A stretch of 26,357 bases of DNA from SIG299 sp051880375. Its GTDB lineage: Bacteria; Bacillota; Clostridia; Lachnospirales; Lachnospiraceae. The notes beneath the pieces were generated by a model that searched no databases, was not told the DNA's origin, and worked only from the letters and a program-made list of their open reading frames with translations. The position numbers and the translations under genes were made by a program. The stretch lies in the NCBI GenBank assembly GCA_051880375.1, contig JBJENV010000025.1, positions 1 through 26,357 on the forward strand. Direction: 5' to 3'. Shown here piece after piece: positions 14,464-22,742 of this stretch; position 1 is the stretch's first letter, and each line of letters opens with the position of its first letter.

Positions 14464-15057
14464 ATGTATCACTATTATATGTTTTATAAACCCGTCGGCT
14501 GTGTCACCGCAAGACGTGATGACAGGCATCCGACGGTCATGGATTACTTTAAGGAACTGAATAACGAGAGCCTTTCTCCGGTAGGGCGTCTTGACCTGGA
14601 AACGGAAGGACTGCTTTTTATTACGGATGACGGCGAGTGGAACCAGAGGATGACGCACCCGGATTACAAAAAGGAAAAGTGCTACGAATTTTTCGTGCTG
14701 GGAGGACTCACGGAAGAGAAAAAGCAGCAGTTGGAGCAGGGCGTTACGATTGTCGGTTCCGGGCAGCCGACGGCACCGGCAAGGGTAACGGTAACAGGAA
14801 ACTCCTGTTTAAAGGACGTATTGCCGCTGCTTCCGGAACCGCTTCGGGAAAAGTATCGGCACAACCGTCCGGAGCATCCGGTCACCAAGGGAACCATCGT
14901 GATTACCGAAGGACGAAAACGCCAGATTCGCCGGATGATGAAGGCGGTCGGCTGTCTGGTAATTTATCTGAAGAGGATTTCGATGGGCGGTTATGTATTG
15001 GATGAGACGCTGAAGCCGGGAGAGTGGAAGGAAATATACAAGGAAGAAGGAATATGA
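14464..15057 (+). CDS. RsuA/RluB/E/F-family pseudouridine synthase
   Basis: A 197-residue rRNA pseudouridine synthase that isomerises uridine in ribosomal RNA. The catalytic motif is V-G-R-L-D-L-E-T-E-G-L-L (residues 40-51) with Asp44, and the family motifs F-Y-K-P-V-G near the start and G-R-K-R-Q-I-R-R-M near the C-terminus are both present. It lacks the N-terminal S4 RNA-binding domain found in RsuA and RluB, so it is closer in length to RluE. The target base cannot be read from the sequence. It sits in a tight operon: 3 bases after the AlkZ-related gene and overlapping the next GNAT gene by 4 bases. Confidence 0.92.
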   Translation: MYHYYMFYKPVGCVTARRDDRHPTVMDYFKELNNESLSPVGRLDLETEGLLFITDDGEWNQRMTHPDYKKEKCYEFFVLGGLTEEKKQQLEQGVTIVGSGQPTAPARVTVTGNSCLKDVLPLLPEPLREKYRHNRPEHPVTKGTIVITEGRKRQIRRMMKAVGCLVIYLKRISMGGYVLDETLKPGEWKEIYKEEGI

Positions 15058-15575
15058 GAATGCCAATTTTAGGGATGGAACAGCCGGAAATCATCCAAAT
15101 CGGAGATGACTTGCGGTTAAGAAAATATGACGGCAACCACGACTTTGCCTTGGAGTGGTATCAGGATGAGGAAACGGTATATCTTGTCGACGGGAACCGG
15201 GTGCCGTATTCTGTAAACAGATTAAACAAAATGTACGAATATCTGAATGAGCACGGTGAACTGTACTTTATTGAGGTTCTGGAAGAGGACGGCTACCGGC
15301 CGGTCGGAGATGTGACCTTTTGGAAGGATGATATGCCGATTGTCATCGGTGACAAAAAGTATCGGGGCAGGAAGCTTGGGCAGAGGGTAATAACAGCTCT
15401 GGTAGAAAGAGGAAAGGAGCTCGGCTATACCAGCCTGCATGTGGAGGAAATCTATGAGTATAACACAGCCTCCAGAAAATGCTTTGAAAGCGTTGGATTT
15501 TCGGCATATGAGAAAACCGAGAGAGGAAACAGATTCGTATTAACTATCAGGGATTTAACGGAGAGTAAGGAGTAG
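15054..15575 (+). CDS. GNAT-family N-acetyltransferase
   Basis: A 173-residue GNAT protein. The acetyl-CoA motif reads I-G-D-K-K-Y-R-G-R-K-L-G-Q-R-V-I, with R-G-R-K-L-G fitting the Q/R-x-x-G-x-G/A loop, followed by motif B H-V-E-E-I-Y-E-Y-N-T-A-S-R-K-C-F-E-S-V-G-F. This layout is typical of GNATs that act on small amines, antibiotics or protein N-termini. I place the start at ATG 15054, which overlaps the previous stop (ATGA) and follows AGGAAGAAGG; the GTG at 15024 in frame lies deeper inside the previous gene. It is the third gene of its operon. Confidence 0.87.
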   Translation: MRMPILGMEQPEIIQIGDDLRLRKYDGNHDFALEWYQDEETVYLVDGNRVPYSVNRLNKMYEYLNEHGELYFIEVLEEDGYRPVGDVTFWKDDMPIVIGDKKYRGRKLGQRVITALVERGKELGYTSLHVEEIYEYNTASRKCFESVGFSAYEKTERGNRFVLTIRDLTESKE

Positions 15576-15582
15576 GACAGCA

Positions 15583-16473
15583 ATGAAAACAAAAGAAGCA
15601 GCAAAAAAAGCAGCTATTCTGTTTGCCGTTCTGGCAGCAGCTTTATATGCTGTCAATATTCCGGTCTCAAAGCTGTTGCTTCTGCATGTGCCGGAAACCA
15701 TGATGGCGGCATTTTTATATCTGGGAGCGGGAATCGGGCTTTTCCTTTACGGGCTTGTGGAACAGAGACTTGGAAAAGGAGAAAAGCGGGAACGACTGAC
15801 GAAGAAGGAACTGCCGTATACGGTGGCGATGGTCGTGCTTGACATTCTTGCACCGATTCTTTTGATGTTCGGTATTGCAAGAACTAATTCGGCAAATGTG
15901 TCGCTGCTTGGCAACTTTGAAATAGTGGCAACCTCGCTGATTGCCTTCGTCCTGTTTCGTGAAGCGGTTTCTAAAAGGTTGTGGGTTGCCATTGCACTTG
16001 TGACCGTTGCCAGCGTAATATTAAGCTTTGAGGGAAACGGCGCGTTTGTATTTAACGAGGGTTCTCTTTTTGTACTCGGCGCATGCGTCTGCTGGGGCTT
16101 TGAAAATAACTGCACCAAAAGAATCAGCAACAAAAGCTCGGTGGAGATAGTTGTCATCAAGGGCTGCTGCTCCGGGCTGGGAAGTCTTCTTATTGCGTTA
16201 TTGCTGGGTGAAAACATTCCCGCCCTCGGCTGGGTGCTTGCGGTTCTTGTACTCGGTTTTGTTTCTTACGGACTCAGCATCCACTTTTACATTATGGCAC
16301 AAAAGGACCTGGGAGCGGCAAAAACAAGTGCTTATTATTCCATTGCACCGTTTCTCGGCGTACTGTTCGGAATGCTTCTGTTAGGAGAAACACCGGGTAT
16401 GCAGTTTTATGTGGCGTTAGCAATTATGGTGGTTAGCACTGTACTTATGGTAAAGGATACGCTGTCTGCCTAA
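15583..16473 (+). CDS. EamA-family DMT transporter
   Basis: A 296-residue membrane protein of the drug/metabolite transporter superfamily, with ten predicted helices in two EamA repeats. The N-terminal repeat runs from about residue 8 to 145 and the second from about 155 to 295, each ending in a hydrophobic helix pair. Small-residue motifs such as A-R-T-N-S-A-N-V-S-L-L in the first repeat and A-K-T-S-A-Y-Y-S-I-A-P-F-L-G-V in the second are characteristic. Export of amino acids, metabolites or toxins is typical of the family. It starts 7 bases after the GNAT stop. Its stop overlaps that of the convergent esterase gene by 4 bases, and no terminator separates them. Confidence 0.9.
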   Translation: MKTKEAAKKAAILFAVLAAALYAVNIPVSKLLLLHVPETMMAAFLYLGAGIGLFLYGLVEQRLGKGEKRERLTKKELPYTVAMVVLDILAPILLMFGIARTNSANVSLLGNFEIVATSLIAFVLFREAVSKRLWVAIALVTVASVILSFEGNGAFVFNEGSLFVLGACVCWGFENNCTKRISNKSSVEIVVIKGCCSGLGSLLIALLLGENIPALGWVLAVLVLGFVSYGLSIHFYIMAQKDLGAAKTSAYYSIAPFLGVLFGMLLLGETPGMQFYVALAIMVVSTVLMVKDTLSA

Positions 16474-17552
16474 AGAAGACTCTTAATTTCTTCCGTCAGC
16501 CTTGCAGCCGCCTTGTCATGCGTTACAATCGAAGGATGCCAGTCGGCGGAGTAGCCGTCTTCGGCATTCTGCGGTTCAAATCGCATGGTACGAATATGAG
16601 TATCACCGGTTTCGTCCGTATAGTTTTTTACAGCAAGCTGCACATACGGAAACAGGCGGTCGCCCATGATACCTAGTGTGCAAAGCAGCAGGGCATCCGG
16701 ATTTTTTTCACGAACCTTTTTTAAGAATTTTGTGTATTCCGTTGCGTATTCTGTCTGACGTTCCGCTGTCTCCTTTGTATAGCTGTCATCGTTTGTTCCA
16801 AGGTTGATGACAATGACATCCGGCTGGCGGTCTGTAAAGTTCCAGAGAATGTCGGACGGAGTAAAGTCGCTGTTTTTGCTCCAGGAATAGCCAAGCTTAT
16901 CATAGTGCGGCGGTACCAGCTGGTTTGTGAGTTTGATATCGTTTTCCGTATAGCCGGAAATGATACCGTAGCCGCTGAAGGAAACCATGCTGTAATCGGC
17001 AGAAAGCGCCTGCGCTGTTTTGTAAGCGTAGGCTTTTGTGACGTCTTCGGTTGCGGTTACAAAATGATGCTCTGCCACAGGGTCGTCTACACCGTAGCCG
17101 CACGTAATGGAGTCACCGACAAACTCAAGAAACAGCTTCTTTAATGCAGTCGGTTTGATTTCGGTGCCGGTAACCGTAATCTTATCAATGGAAATTGTGG
17201 ACATCGGCGCTTCCGAAAGCTTTACGATGGAAACGGTAATTTCTTCGGCAGTTTCACTTTTCCACACTTCATATTGTTTTGTTTTTTCATTTACCATATC
17301 ATCGACAACGCGGGTACCGTTGACGATAACGGCGATTCGTGCGCGGCTGTCCGAAAACATCGGGTTTCCACTGTTGTTGTCTCCGGAAATGGTGACGGAA
17401 CAGTGCGTTCCGGTGAAGGAAAATTCCGCGCCTGTGCCGGAAAGTGCGCAGAAGAGTCTGCCATTATGATAATAGGTGCGGCCGAGCGGCTTTACGTGTT
17501 TGGTATTTGCTGGATAGCTGGTTTCAGTATTCGTATCAATGCGATTTTTCAC
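16470..17552 (-). CDS. SGNH/GDSL esterase, CE2-like
   Basis: A 360-residue esterase with the two-domain plan of carbohydrate esterase family 2. An N-terminal beta-sandwich (about 20-135) precedes an SGNH hydrolase domain. Catalytic blocks are visible: G-D-S-I-T with Ser148, S-G-Y-G with Gly near 194-196, L-G-T-N-D with Asn254, and S-A-D-W-H-P with Asp337 and His339. CE2 enzymes remove acetyl groups from xylan, mannan or oligosaccharides. No signal peptide is present, so it should act on imported sugars in the cytoplasm. GTG start at 17552 follows GGAGG. It lies 41 bases downstream of aroC on the same strand and may share its transcript. Confidence 0.88.
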   Translation of the reverse strand: MKNRIDTNTETSYPANTKHVKPLGRTYYHNGRLFCALSGTGAEFSFTGTHCSVTISGDNNSGNPMFSDSRARIAVIVNGTRVVDDMVNEKTKQYEVWKSETAEEITVSIVKLSEAPMSTISIDKITVTGTEIKPTALKKLFLEFVGDSITCGYGVDDPVAEHHFVTATEDVTKAYAYKTAQALSADYSMVSFSGYGIISGYTENDIKLTNQLVPPHYDKLGYSWSKNSDFTPSDILWNFTDRQPDVIVINLGTNDDSYTKETAERQTEYATEYTKFLKKVREKNPDALLLCTLGIMGDRLFPYVQLAVKNYTDETGDTHIRTMRFEPQNAEDGYSADWHPSIVTHDKAAARLTEEIKSLL

Positions 17553-17593
17553 TCTAATTCCTCCGGTTTTGGTTTTATTCTCTTTAGGTAAGC

Positions 17594-18769
17594 TTATCTT
17601 TTATAAAATTCTCTGACTTTTTCAGCCTGTGCTCCCATGTTGATCAGCAGCGCATCTGCAATGACAAGTGCAGCCATGGCTTCCACGACAACTACTGCGC
17701 GTGGCACGATAATCGGGTCATGACGCCCTTTGATTTGGATGGTAAGAGGCGTACCGTCCTGCTTTACCGTATTTTGTTCGGAAAAAACAGAAGGCGTCGG
17801 TTTTATGGCGGCACGGAATACAATATCGCTTCCGTCGCTGATGCCGCCTAAAATACCGCCGGCGTGATTGGTCGCTTTGCGGACTTCCCCGTCCACGGAA
17901 ACGAAAGAGTCGTTATTTTCCGTACCGCAGGATTGTGCGGCGGAAAAGCCGGAACCAAGCTCAAAGCCTTTGACCGCACCGATGGAGCAGATGGCTTCGG
18001 CGAGCCTTGCATCGAGCTTGTCAAAGACCGGTTCTCCGATACCTGCAGGCAGACCGGAAACAACGCATTCAATGATGCCGCCCATCGAGTTACCGTGCTG
18101 CATGGCGCAGGACAGTTCTTCCTCGGCAAGTTCGCCAGCATTATGGTCCGGCATATACAAAGGACTGCCAAGCTTCGCCTTGCGAAGTGTTTTTAAGCCA
18201 TCCGCGGAAATCCGGTCAAGGAGAGGTCTGTCAGAAACGGCGCCTTGCGCAAGCAGCGTGGCATAGTCGTTTGTCCTGCAACAGACAGAGCCGATGGATT
18301 TGGTATAGGCACAGATTTCAATGCCAAGTGTTTTTAAAAATTCAAGAGCGACGGCACCGGCTGCGACGCGCCCCAGAGTTTCACGACCGGAGGAACGTCC
18401 GCCACCACGGTAGTCACGAAAACCGTATTTTTCATCAAAGGTGTAGTCGGCATGTCCGGGACGGTAGTAGGAAGCGATTTCGGAATAGTCAGCAGAATGT
18501 TGTGTTTCGTTCTGCGCAAGCAGAAGAATCGGCGTTCCGGTTGTTTTTCCTTCGAAGACACCGGACAGAATGCGGATGCTGTCGGCTTCCTTGCGAGGAG
18601 TCGAGTACTTCGTCTGTCCGGGTTTGCGTAAGTCAAGATAGGGCTGTATCAGGTCTTCGGAAAGCAAAATGCCGGCAGGACAGCCGTCTACGACAGCGCC
18701 GAGTCCGATACCGTGCGATTCACCGAAGGTAGTAACACGAAATAATGTTCCGAATGTGGAACCGGGCAT
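17594..18769 (-). CDS. aroC: Chorismate synthase
   Basis: A 391-residue chorismate synthase, which converts 5-enolpyruvylshikimate-3-phosphate to chorismate with reduced FMN, the last common step of aromatic amino acid synthesis. The start has the family hallmark G-S-T-F-G-T-L-F-R-V-T-T-F-G-E-S-H-G, followed by R-P-G-H-A-D-Y-T-F, the R-G-G-G-R-S-S-G-R-E-T segment and, in the C-terminal third, N-H-A-G-G-I-L-G-G-I-S-D-G. I choose ATG 18769, eight bases after AAGGAGG; a GTG at 18796 would place this site inside the coding region. Length is normal. It is not linked to other aro genes here. Confidence 0.97.
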   Translation of the reverse strand: MPGSTFGTLFRVTTFGESHGIGLGAVVDGCPAGILLSEDLIQPYLDLRKPGQTKYSTPRKEADSIRILSGVFEGKTTGTPILLLAQNETQHSADYSEIASYYRPGHADYTFDEKYGFRDYRGGGRSSGRETLGRVAAGAVALEFLKTLGIEICAYTKSIGSVCCRTNDYATLLAQGAVSDRPLLDRISADGLKTLRKAKLGSPLYMPDHNAGELAEEELSCAMQHGNSMGGIIECVVSGLPAGIGEPVFDKLDARLAEAICSIGAVKGFELGSGFSAAQSCGTENNDSFVSVDGEVRKATNHAGGILGGISDGSDIVFRAAIKPTPSVFSEQNTVKQDGTPLTIQIKGRHDPIIVPRAVVVVEAMAALVIADALLINMGAQAEKVREFYKR

Positions 18770-18842
18770 AGGGAATACCTCCTTCTTTTTATTCACGGCA
18801 AAGGCAGAAAGGAAGAACTGCTTTGCCGGATGTTCTGCTAAA

Positions 18843-18871
18843 AGTATAGCGAATCAAAGAAGAATATGCAA
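18843..18871 (-). promoter_or_regulatory. Promoter of aroC
   Basis: On the minus strand, TTGCAT (18871-18866) and TATACT (18848-18843) are separated by 17 bases. It lies about 75 bases upstream of the aroC start. Confidence 0.75.
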
Positions 18872-18927
18872 GAGAGAATGTAAATGATACGGTACAGATA
18901 TATTGTAATGTAGTAGATAGTTTGCAT

Positions 18928-18963
18928 AAAAAAGGAGGCCGCGCAGATACGCAGCCTCCTTTT
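18928..18963 (-). terminator. Terminator of the Cys-rich gene
   Basis: The arms 18930-18939 and 18954-18963 are perfect complements (AAAAGGAGGC/GCCTCCTTTT), extended inward past a C-A mismatch. On the minus strand the stem is followed by TTTTTT (18933-18928). It ends the Cys-rich gene's transcript and separates it from the aroC promoter. Confidence 0.85.
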
Positions 18964-18996
18964 GCTGCACCCGGACAGGTGCCTGACCTTGTGCTG

Positions 18997-19248
18997 TTAA
19001 CAGCAAGGATTGTTGTTACATCTGCATTCGCAGTTGGAACCGCCGAGAACGCCGTGTCCGCCGCAGAATACAAGCAGGATGATGATGATAAAAATGCAGC
19101 TGCAGTCAGAACCGCCGAGAACGCCGTTACAACCACAATCACAGTTTCCGCCACCAACTACGCCACAGTTTCCACAACCACAGAACAGTAAAAGGATGAT
19201 GATAATCCAGCAGCAGTTATCGCCGCCACAGTTAGATAAGAAGCCCAT
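18997..19248 (-). CDS. Small Cys/Gly-rich protein with two hydrophobic runs
   Basis: An 83-residue protein with 17 Cys and about 18 Gly. Two hydrophobic runs, W-I-I-I-I-L-L-L-F (14-22) and I-F-I-I-I-I-L-L-V-F (52-61), each end in F-C-G; G-V-L-G-G-S occurs at 42-47 and 66-71. The DNA shows the duplication directly: 19 bases at 19037-19055 recur at 19109-19127, 72 bases apart. ATG 19248 follows GGAGG eight bases upstream. It resembles the proteins of Lachnospiraceae labelled chorion-class high-cysteine proteins, and more loosely the short YjcZ-type sporulation proteins. Function is not known; a spore-coat or membrane-associated role is a guess. Confidence 0.75.
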   Translation of the reverse strand: MGFLSNCGGDNCCWIIIILLLFCGCGNCGVVGGGNCDCGCNGVLGGSDCSCIFIIIILLVFCGGHGVLGGSNCECRCNNNPCC

Positions 19249-19268
19249 TTTGGAACCTCCAAATTGTT

Positions 19269-19295
19269 GATTACAGTTTATAGTATGTAACACGG
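19269..19295 (-). promoter_or_regulatory. Possible promoter of the Cys-rich gene
   Basis: The minus strand carries CATACTATA just upstream of the gene (within about 19278-19288). It matches the CATANNNTA -10 of mother-cell sigma factors SigE/SigK, but no good matching -35 is seen. TACTAT within it could also be a vegetative -10. The rest of the gap to 19397 shows nothing further. Confidence 0.25.
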
Positions 19296-19397
19296 TTTGT
19301 CTGATTTCCACATTTTTAAATAAATTTTGCTTAGAAAGTCGTTGCCGCTTTCACAGTTTTTTCACACAATGGTCAAGGAATGTTCTGAAATCATATG

Positions 19398-19403
19398 TAT
19401 ACT
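19398..19403 (+). promoter_or_regulatory. Possible -10 element of the Gld-type operon
   Basis: TATACT at 19398-19403 is a good -10, but no recognisable -35 lies 16-18 bases upstream. Start of transcription would be near 19410. Confidence 0.3.
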
Positions 19404-19412
19404 GTTCGTAAG

Positions 19413-19445
19413 GGCGGACTTCGGGTACAGTTTTCGGAGTCCGCC
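19413..19445 (+). repeat. Leader inverted repeat before the Gld-type operon
   Basis: GGCGGACT (19413-19420) and AGTCCGCC (19438-19445) are perfect 8-base arms around a 17-base loop. No T-run follows, so it is not a terminator. It would sit at the very 5' end of the mRNA, 14 bases before the ribosome site. Confidence 0.55.
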
Positions 19446-19474
19446 GATGAAATAGTTTAAGGAGGAGAAAAGCA

Positions 19475-20419
19475 GTGATTGAGGTAAAAGACCTGGTAAA
19501 GAAGTATGAGAATCACCTTGCGGTGGATCATCTGACCTTTACCGTGCCTAAGGGCCAGATCCTTGGCTTTCTTGGACCGAACGGGGCAGGAAAATCAACG
19601 ACAATGAACATCATTACAGGTTACATATCGGCAACCTCGGGAAGTGTTGTCATCAATGGACATGACATTTATGAGGAGCCGGAGAAGGCAAAGAAATGCA
19701 TCGGCTATCTGCCCGAACAGCCGCCGGTTTATATGGATATGACGGTGAAAGAATATCTGGAATTTGCAGCCGAACTGAAAGGAATTGCAAAGAAAGAAAG
19801 GGCAACCCAGATAGAACAGGTCATGGAAAAGACGAAAACAGCCGAGGTTTCGGAACGTATGATAAAGCATCTTTCCAAAGGTTATCGTCAGCGTGTCGGT
19901 ATCGCACAGGCAATTTTGGGAAATCCGGAGGTCATCATTTTAGATGAGCCGACGGTCGGACTTGACCCGATGCAGATTATCGAAATTCGTGATTTAATGA
20001 AAGAGCTTGCAAAAGAACATACAGTAATCCTAAGCTCCCATATTCTTTCTGAAATCAGTGCTGTTTGCGATAATGTGATGATTATCAATAAGGGAAAGCT
20101 GATTGTCAGCGATACGGCAGAAAACCTTCCGAAGCACCTGAATGCAAAGAATGCCTGCAGTCTTCTGGTGAAAGGCGGGGCAGAGCAGACGGCAGGTATT
20201 CTGTCACAGCTTCCGCATGTGCTTGAAGTAGAAGTAAATTCTGAGGAAAACGGCATGACGGCGCTTACCGTATCTGCTTCTGCGGAACATGATATCCGGG
20301 AACAGATTTTCTATGCGATGGCACAGGCGTCTTTACCGATTTATGAAATGCAGATGAAGTCCATGAATCTGGAAGATATCTTCCTTGAATTAACAAAGGA
20401 CGAGGAAGGAGGAGAGTAG
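19475..20419 (+). CDS. ABC transporter ATP-binding protein (GldA-like)
   Basis: A 314-residue ABC ATPase. Walker A is G-P-N-G-A-G-K-S (34-41), the signature is L-S-K-G-Y-R-Q-R (133-140), Walker B is V-I-I-L-D-E-P (153-159) and the switch His is His189. The C-terminal 90 residues form the extra domain found in GldA/NatA-like subunits. GTG 19475 follows AAGGAGGAG with a seven-base gap. It opens a four-gene operon with a permease, a GldG-like protein and a DUF4340 protein. Despite the Gld name, these operons are common in non-gliding Firmicutes, where the substrate is unknown. Confidence 0.93.
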   Translation: MIEVKDLVKKYENHLAVDHLTFTVPKGQILGFLGPNGAGKSTTMNIITGYISATSGSVVINGHDIYEEPEKAKKCIGYLPEQPPVYMDMTVKEYLEFAAELKGIAKKERATQIEQVMEKTKTAEVSERMIKHLSKGYRQRVGIAQAILGNPEVIILDEPTVGLDPMQIIEIRDLMKELAKEHTVILSSHILSEISAVCDNVMIINKGKLIVSDTAENLPKHLNAKNACSLLVKGGAEQTAGILSQLPHVLEVEVNSEENGMTALTVSASAEHDIREQIFYAMAQASLPIYEMQMKSMNLEDIFLELTKDEEGGE

Positions 20420-20421
20420 CT

Positions 20422-21285
20422 ATGTTGGCAATCTATAAAAAAGAATTACGTGCATACTTTAACGGAATTATCGGCTGGCTGTTTATTGCCTTCTTTCTCG
20501 CGTTTATCGGTCTTTATTTTTTCCTGTATAACCTGTATTACGGCTATACCTATTTTGGATATGCTTTATCAGCAATTACCTTAGTCTTTATTCTGCTGGT
20601 GCCGATGGTTACGATGCGGATTGTGGCAGAAGAAAACAAACAGAAGACCGACCAGCTTCTGCTTACCTCGCCGGTTTCGGTAGAAAAAATTATTGTCGGA
20701 AAGTATCTGGCTACGATAACGCTGTTCGCTATCGTGATGCTTGTTTCCTGTCTTTATCCGCTCCTTATGACGCTGTTCGGAAACGTCAATCTGACCATGG
20801 CGTATGCAGCTATTTTCGGATTTTTCCTGCTCGGCGCGGCTTATCTTGCTATCGGAATGTTTATTTCCGCGTTGACGGAAAGCCAGGCATTTGCTGCGGT
20901 ATTGACCTTTATCGTTGTCCTTGTGACCTGTATTATGGATGGAATAGCAAGCCTGTTTTCTACAAGTGCCCGGACGGCATGGCTGGTATTTGCCTTTTTA
21001 TTATTACTCGTTGCCCTTATCATCTGGCTTGCAATGAAAAATACAGTGGTTACTGCCCTGTTTACACTTCTGACGCAGGGAGCGCTGTTTGCAGTTTACC
21101 GCTTTGAGCCGACGATACTGGATGGTGCAATAGTTAAGGTATTCGGCTGGTTTTCTGTAGTAGCGCGCTTTGACGATTTTGTCAGCGGCATATTTGATGT
21201 TTCTTCCATTGTTTATTATATAAGCATTATCGTGCTTTTTAATTTCCTGACGGTACAGGTGATTAAGAAGAGACGCTGGAGCTAA
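20422..21285 (+). CDS. ABC transporter permease (GldF-like)
   Basis: A 287-residue ABC-2 permease with six to seven hydrophobic segments (about 14-35, 50-72, 97-118, 125-150, 155-178, 190-212 and 255-280). The opening K-K-E-L-R-A-Y-F-N-G-I-I-G-W-L-F and the E-E-N-K-Q-K-T-D-Q-L-L-L-T-S-P segment between the second and third helices are typical of GldF-like permeases. It starts 2 bases after the ATPase stop; its ribosome site GAAGGAGGAG lies in the end of the ATPase gene. Confidence 0.92.
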   Translation: MLAIYKKELRAYFNGIIGWLFIAFFLAFIGLYFFLYNLYYGYTYFGYALSAITLVFILLVPMVTMRIVAEENKQKTDQLLLTSPVSVEKIIVGKYLATITLFAIVMLVSCLYPLLMTLFGNVNLTMAYAAIFGFFLLGAAYLAIGMFISALTESQAFAAVLTFIVVLVTCIMDGIASLFSTSARTAWLVFAFLLLLVALIIWLAMKNTVVTALFTLLTQGALFAVYRFEPTILDGAIVKVFGWFSVVARFDDFVSGIFDVSSIVYYISIIVLFNFLTVQVIKKRRWS

Positions 21286-21296
21286 GGAGGCAGACC

Positions 21297-22730
21297 ATGA
21301 AAACGAATTTCAGTACAAGAAAGTTCAAGGGCGGTGCCTATGCGACAGTGCTTTCCGCAGTAGTCATTGCTATCATTATTGTAATCAACCTGATAGTTAA
21401 CAGATTAAATATTACGTTTGATTTGACTTCAGACGGCAAGTATTCCCTGACAGAGGATACACTTGCGATGTTAGATACCTTAGAGGATGACATTACGTTA
21501 TATTATCTTGCTCCAAGCGGTGAGAGCTATGACTGGTTTGATAAGATTTTTGCACAGTATACAAAGCATTGCGACAACATCCGGCTTGTGCAGAAGGACC
21601 CGGTAATGAACCCTCGTTTTGCTGCGCAGTATACCGACGAAACTGTAGAAAAATTCAGCGTGATTGTAGTAAATGAAACAAACGGTCGTTCCCGTTATGT
21701 CGCATGCAGCGATATGCTGATTACGGAATACAGTTTCAATTATTCCAGCTATCAATATGAGAGCTCACTGACCGGCCTTGATGTGGAGGGACAGATTAAT
21801 TCTGCAATTGGCTATGTAACGATGGAGCATCTGCCGACGGTGTATGAGGTTACGGGCCATGGCGAGCAGCAGCTTGGAACAGAGACAGTCTCCATGCTGG
21901 AAAAGGCAAACATGGTAGTGAAGAGCGGAGCTGATGCACTGACACTGTTAACCTTAACCGAGCTTCCAGACGATTGTGATGTTTTATTTATTCAGACGCC
22001 GAAGAATGATTATACCGAAGAGGAAGTCGCGCTGTTGTCCGATTATATGCAGGCAGGCGGCAAGGTGATTTTTGCATTGAGCTATCTGGATTCCGAACAT
22101 CCGAACCTGATGGGACTTTTAAACAGCTATGGAATTGAGCTTACCGACGGAATCCTTCTGGAAGAAAACTCAAATTATTATATGCAGGCTCCGTATATTT
22201 TGGTTCCGACAGCGGTAAGCAATGAATTTACGACAAATGTGTATTTGAGCAAATACGTTCTGGCGCAGACCGCGAGTGGTCTGTTAAAGAATGAGGAAGT
22301 GAAGGATTCGCTGGAATTCACAGGAATACTGACGACATCTTCCTCTGCTTACAGTAAGCCGGTGGACTTTACTTCATTTTATAAGGAGGACGGTGACCCG
22401 AGCGGAAAGTTTTATCTCGGTTTATATGTAAATGATACAGAGACGAATGCGGAAGCAGTGGTATTCTCTTCTTACTTCCTGTTCAATGACAGTTTCGCAA
22501 ATAATTCATCCTTTGGAAACATTAATCTGTTAATCAACAGCATCAACGTGCTTGCTGATATGGAAGCGACAACAACGGCGGTTCGAACCATCAGTCTGAC
22601 GGATGAGGAAACCTTGATTGTAACGGATGCACAGCTGAATCTGATTGGCTTAATTGTTGTCATTTTGCTGCCGCTTGCAATATTGGTGACCGGTATTGTG
22701 CATGTTGTTTACCGCAGAAAGCATTCGTAG
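21297..22730 (+). CDS. GldG-family ABC auxiliary protein
   Basis: A 477-residue protein of the GldG / ABC-type uncharacterised transport domain family. One N-terminal membrane helix (about 14-37) is followed by a large extracytoplasmic region (about 40-445) and a final membrane helix (about 449-472) ending in Y-R-R-K-H-S. The N-terminal part shows the family feature L-T-S-D-G-K-Y-S-L-T-E-D-T followed by a thioredoxin-like stretch, and T-G-H-G-E-Q further on. It starts 11 bases after the permease with GGAGG upstream. It probably acts as the substrate-facing subunit of the exporter encoded here. Confidence 0.9.
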   Translation: MKTNFSTRKFKGGAYATVLSAVVIAIIIVINLIVNRLNITFDLTSDGKYSLTEDTLAMLDTLEDDITLYYLAPSGESYDWFDKIFAQYTKHCDNIRLVQKDPVMNPRFAAQYTDETVEKFSVIVVNETNGRSRYVACSDMLITEYSFNYSSYQYESSLTGLDVEGQINSAIGYVTMEHLPTVYEVTGHGEQQLGTETVSMLEKANMVVKSGADALTLLTLTELPDDCDVLFIQTPKNDYTEEEVALLSDYMQAGGKVIFALSYLDSEHPNLMGLLNSYGIELTDGILLEENSNYYMQAPYILVPTAVSNEFTTNVYLSKYVLAQTASGLLKNEEVKDSLEFTGILTTSSSAYSKPVDFTSFYKEDGDPSGKFYLGLYVNDTETNAEAVVFSSYFLFNDSFANNSSFGNINLLINSINVLADMEATTTAVRTISLTDEETLIVTDAQLNLIGLIVVILLPLAILVTGIVHVVYRRKHS

Positions 22731-22742
22731 GAGGAAGGACGA

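Noticed and set aside
13897..14658. 253-codon open frame on the minus strand
   Set aside because: It spans parts of two well-supported plus-strand genes, has no recognisable domain and no ribosome site.
18187..18732. 181-codon open frame on the plus strand within aroC
   Set aside because: It lies wholly opposite the strongly conserved chorismate synthase gene, is very Arg/His-rich, and has no ribosome site; it is a shadow frame.
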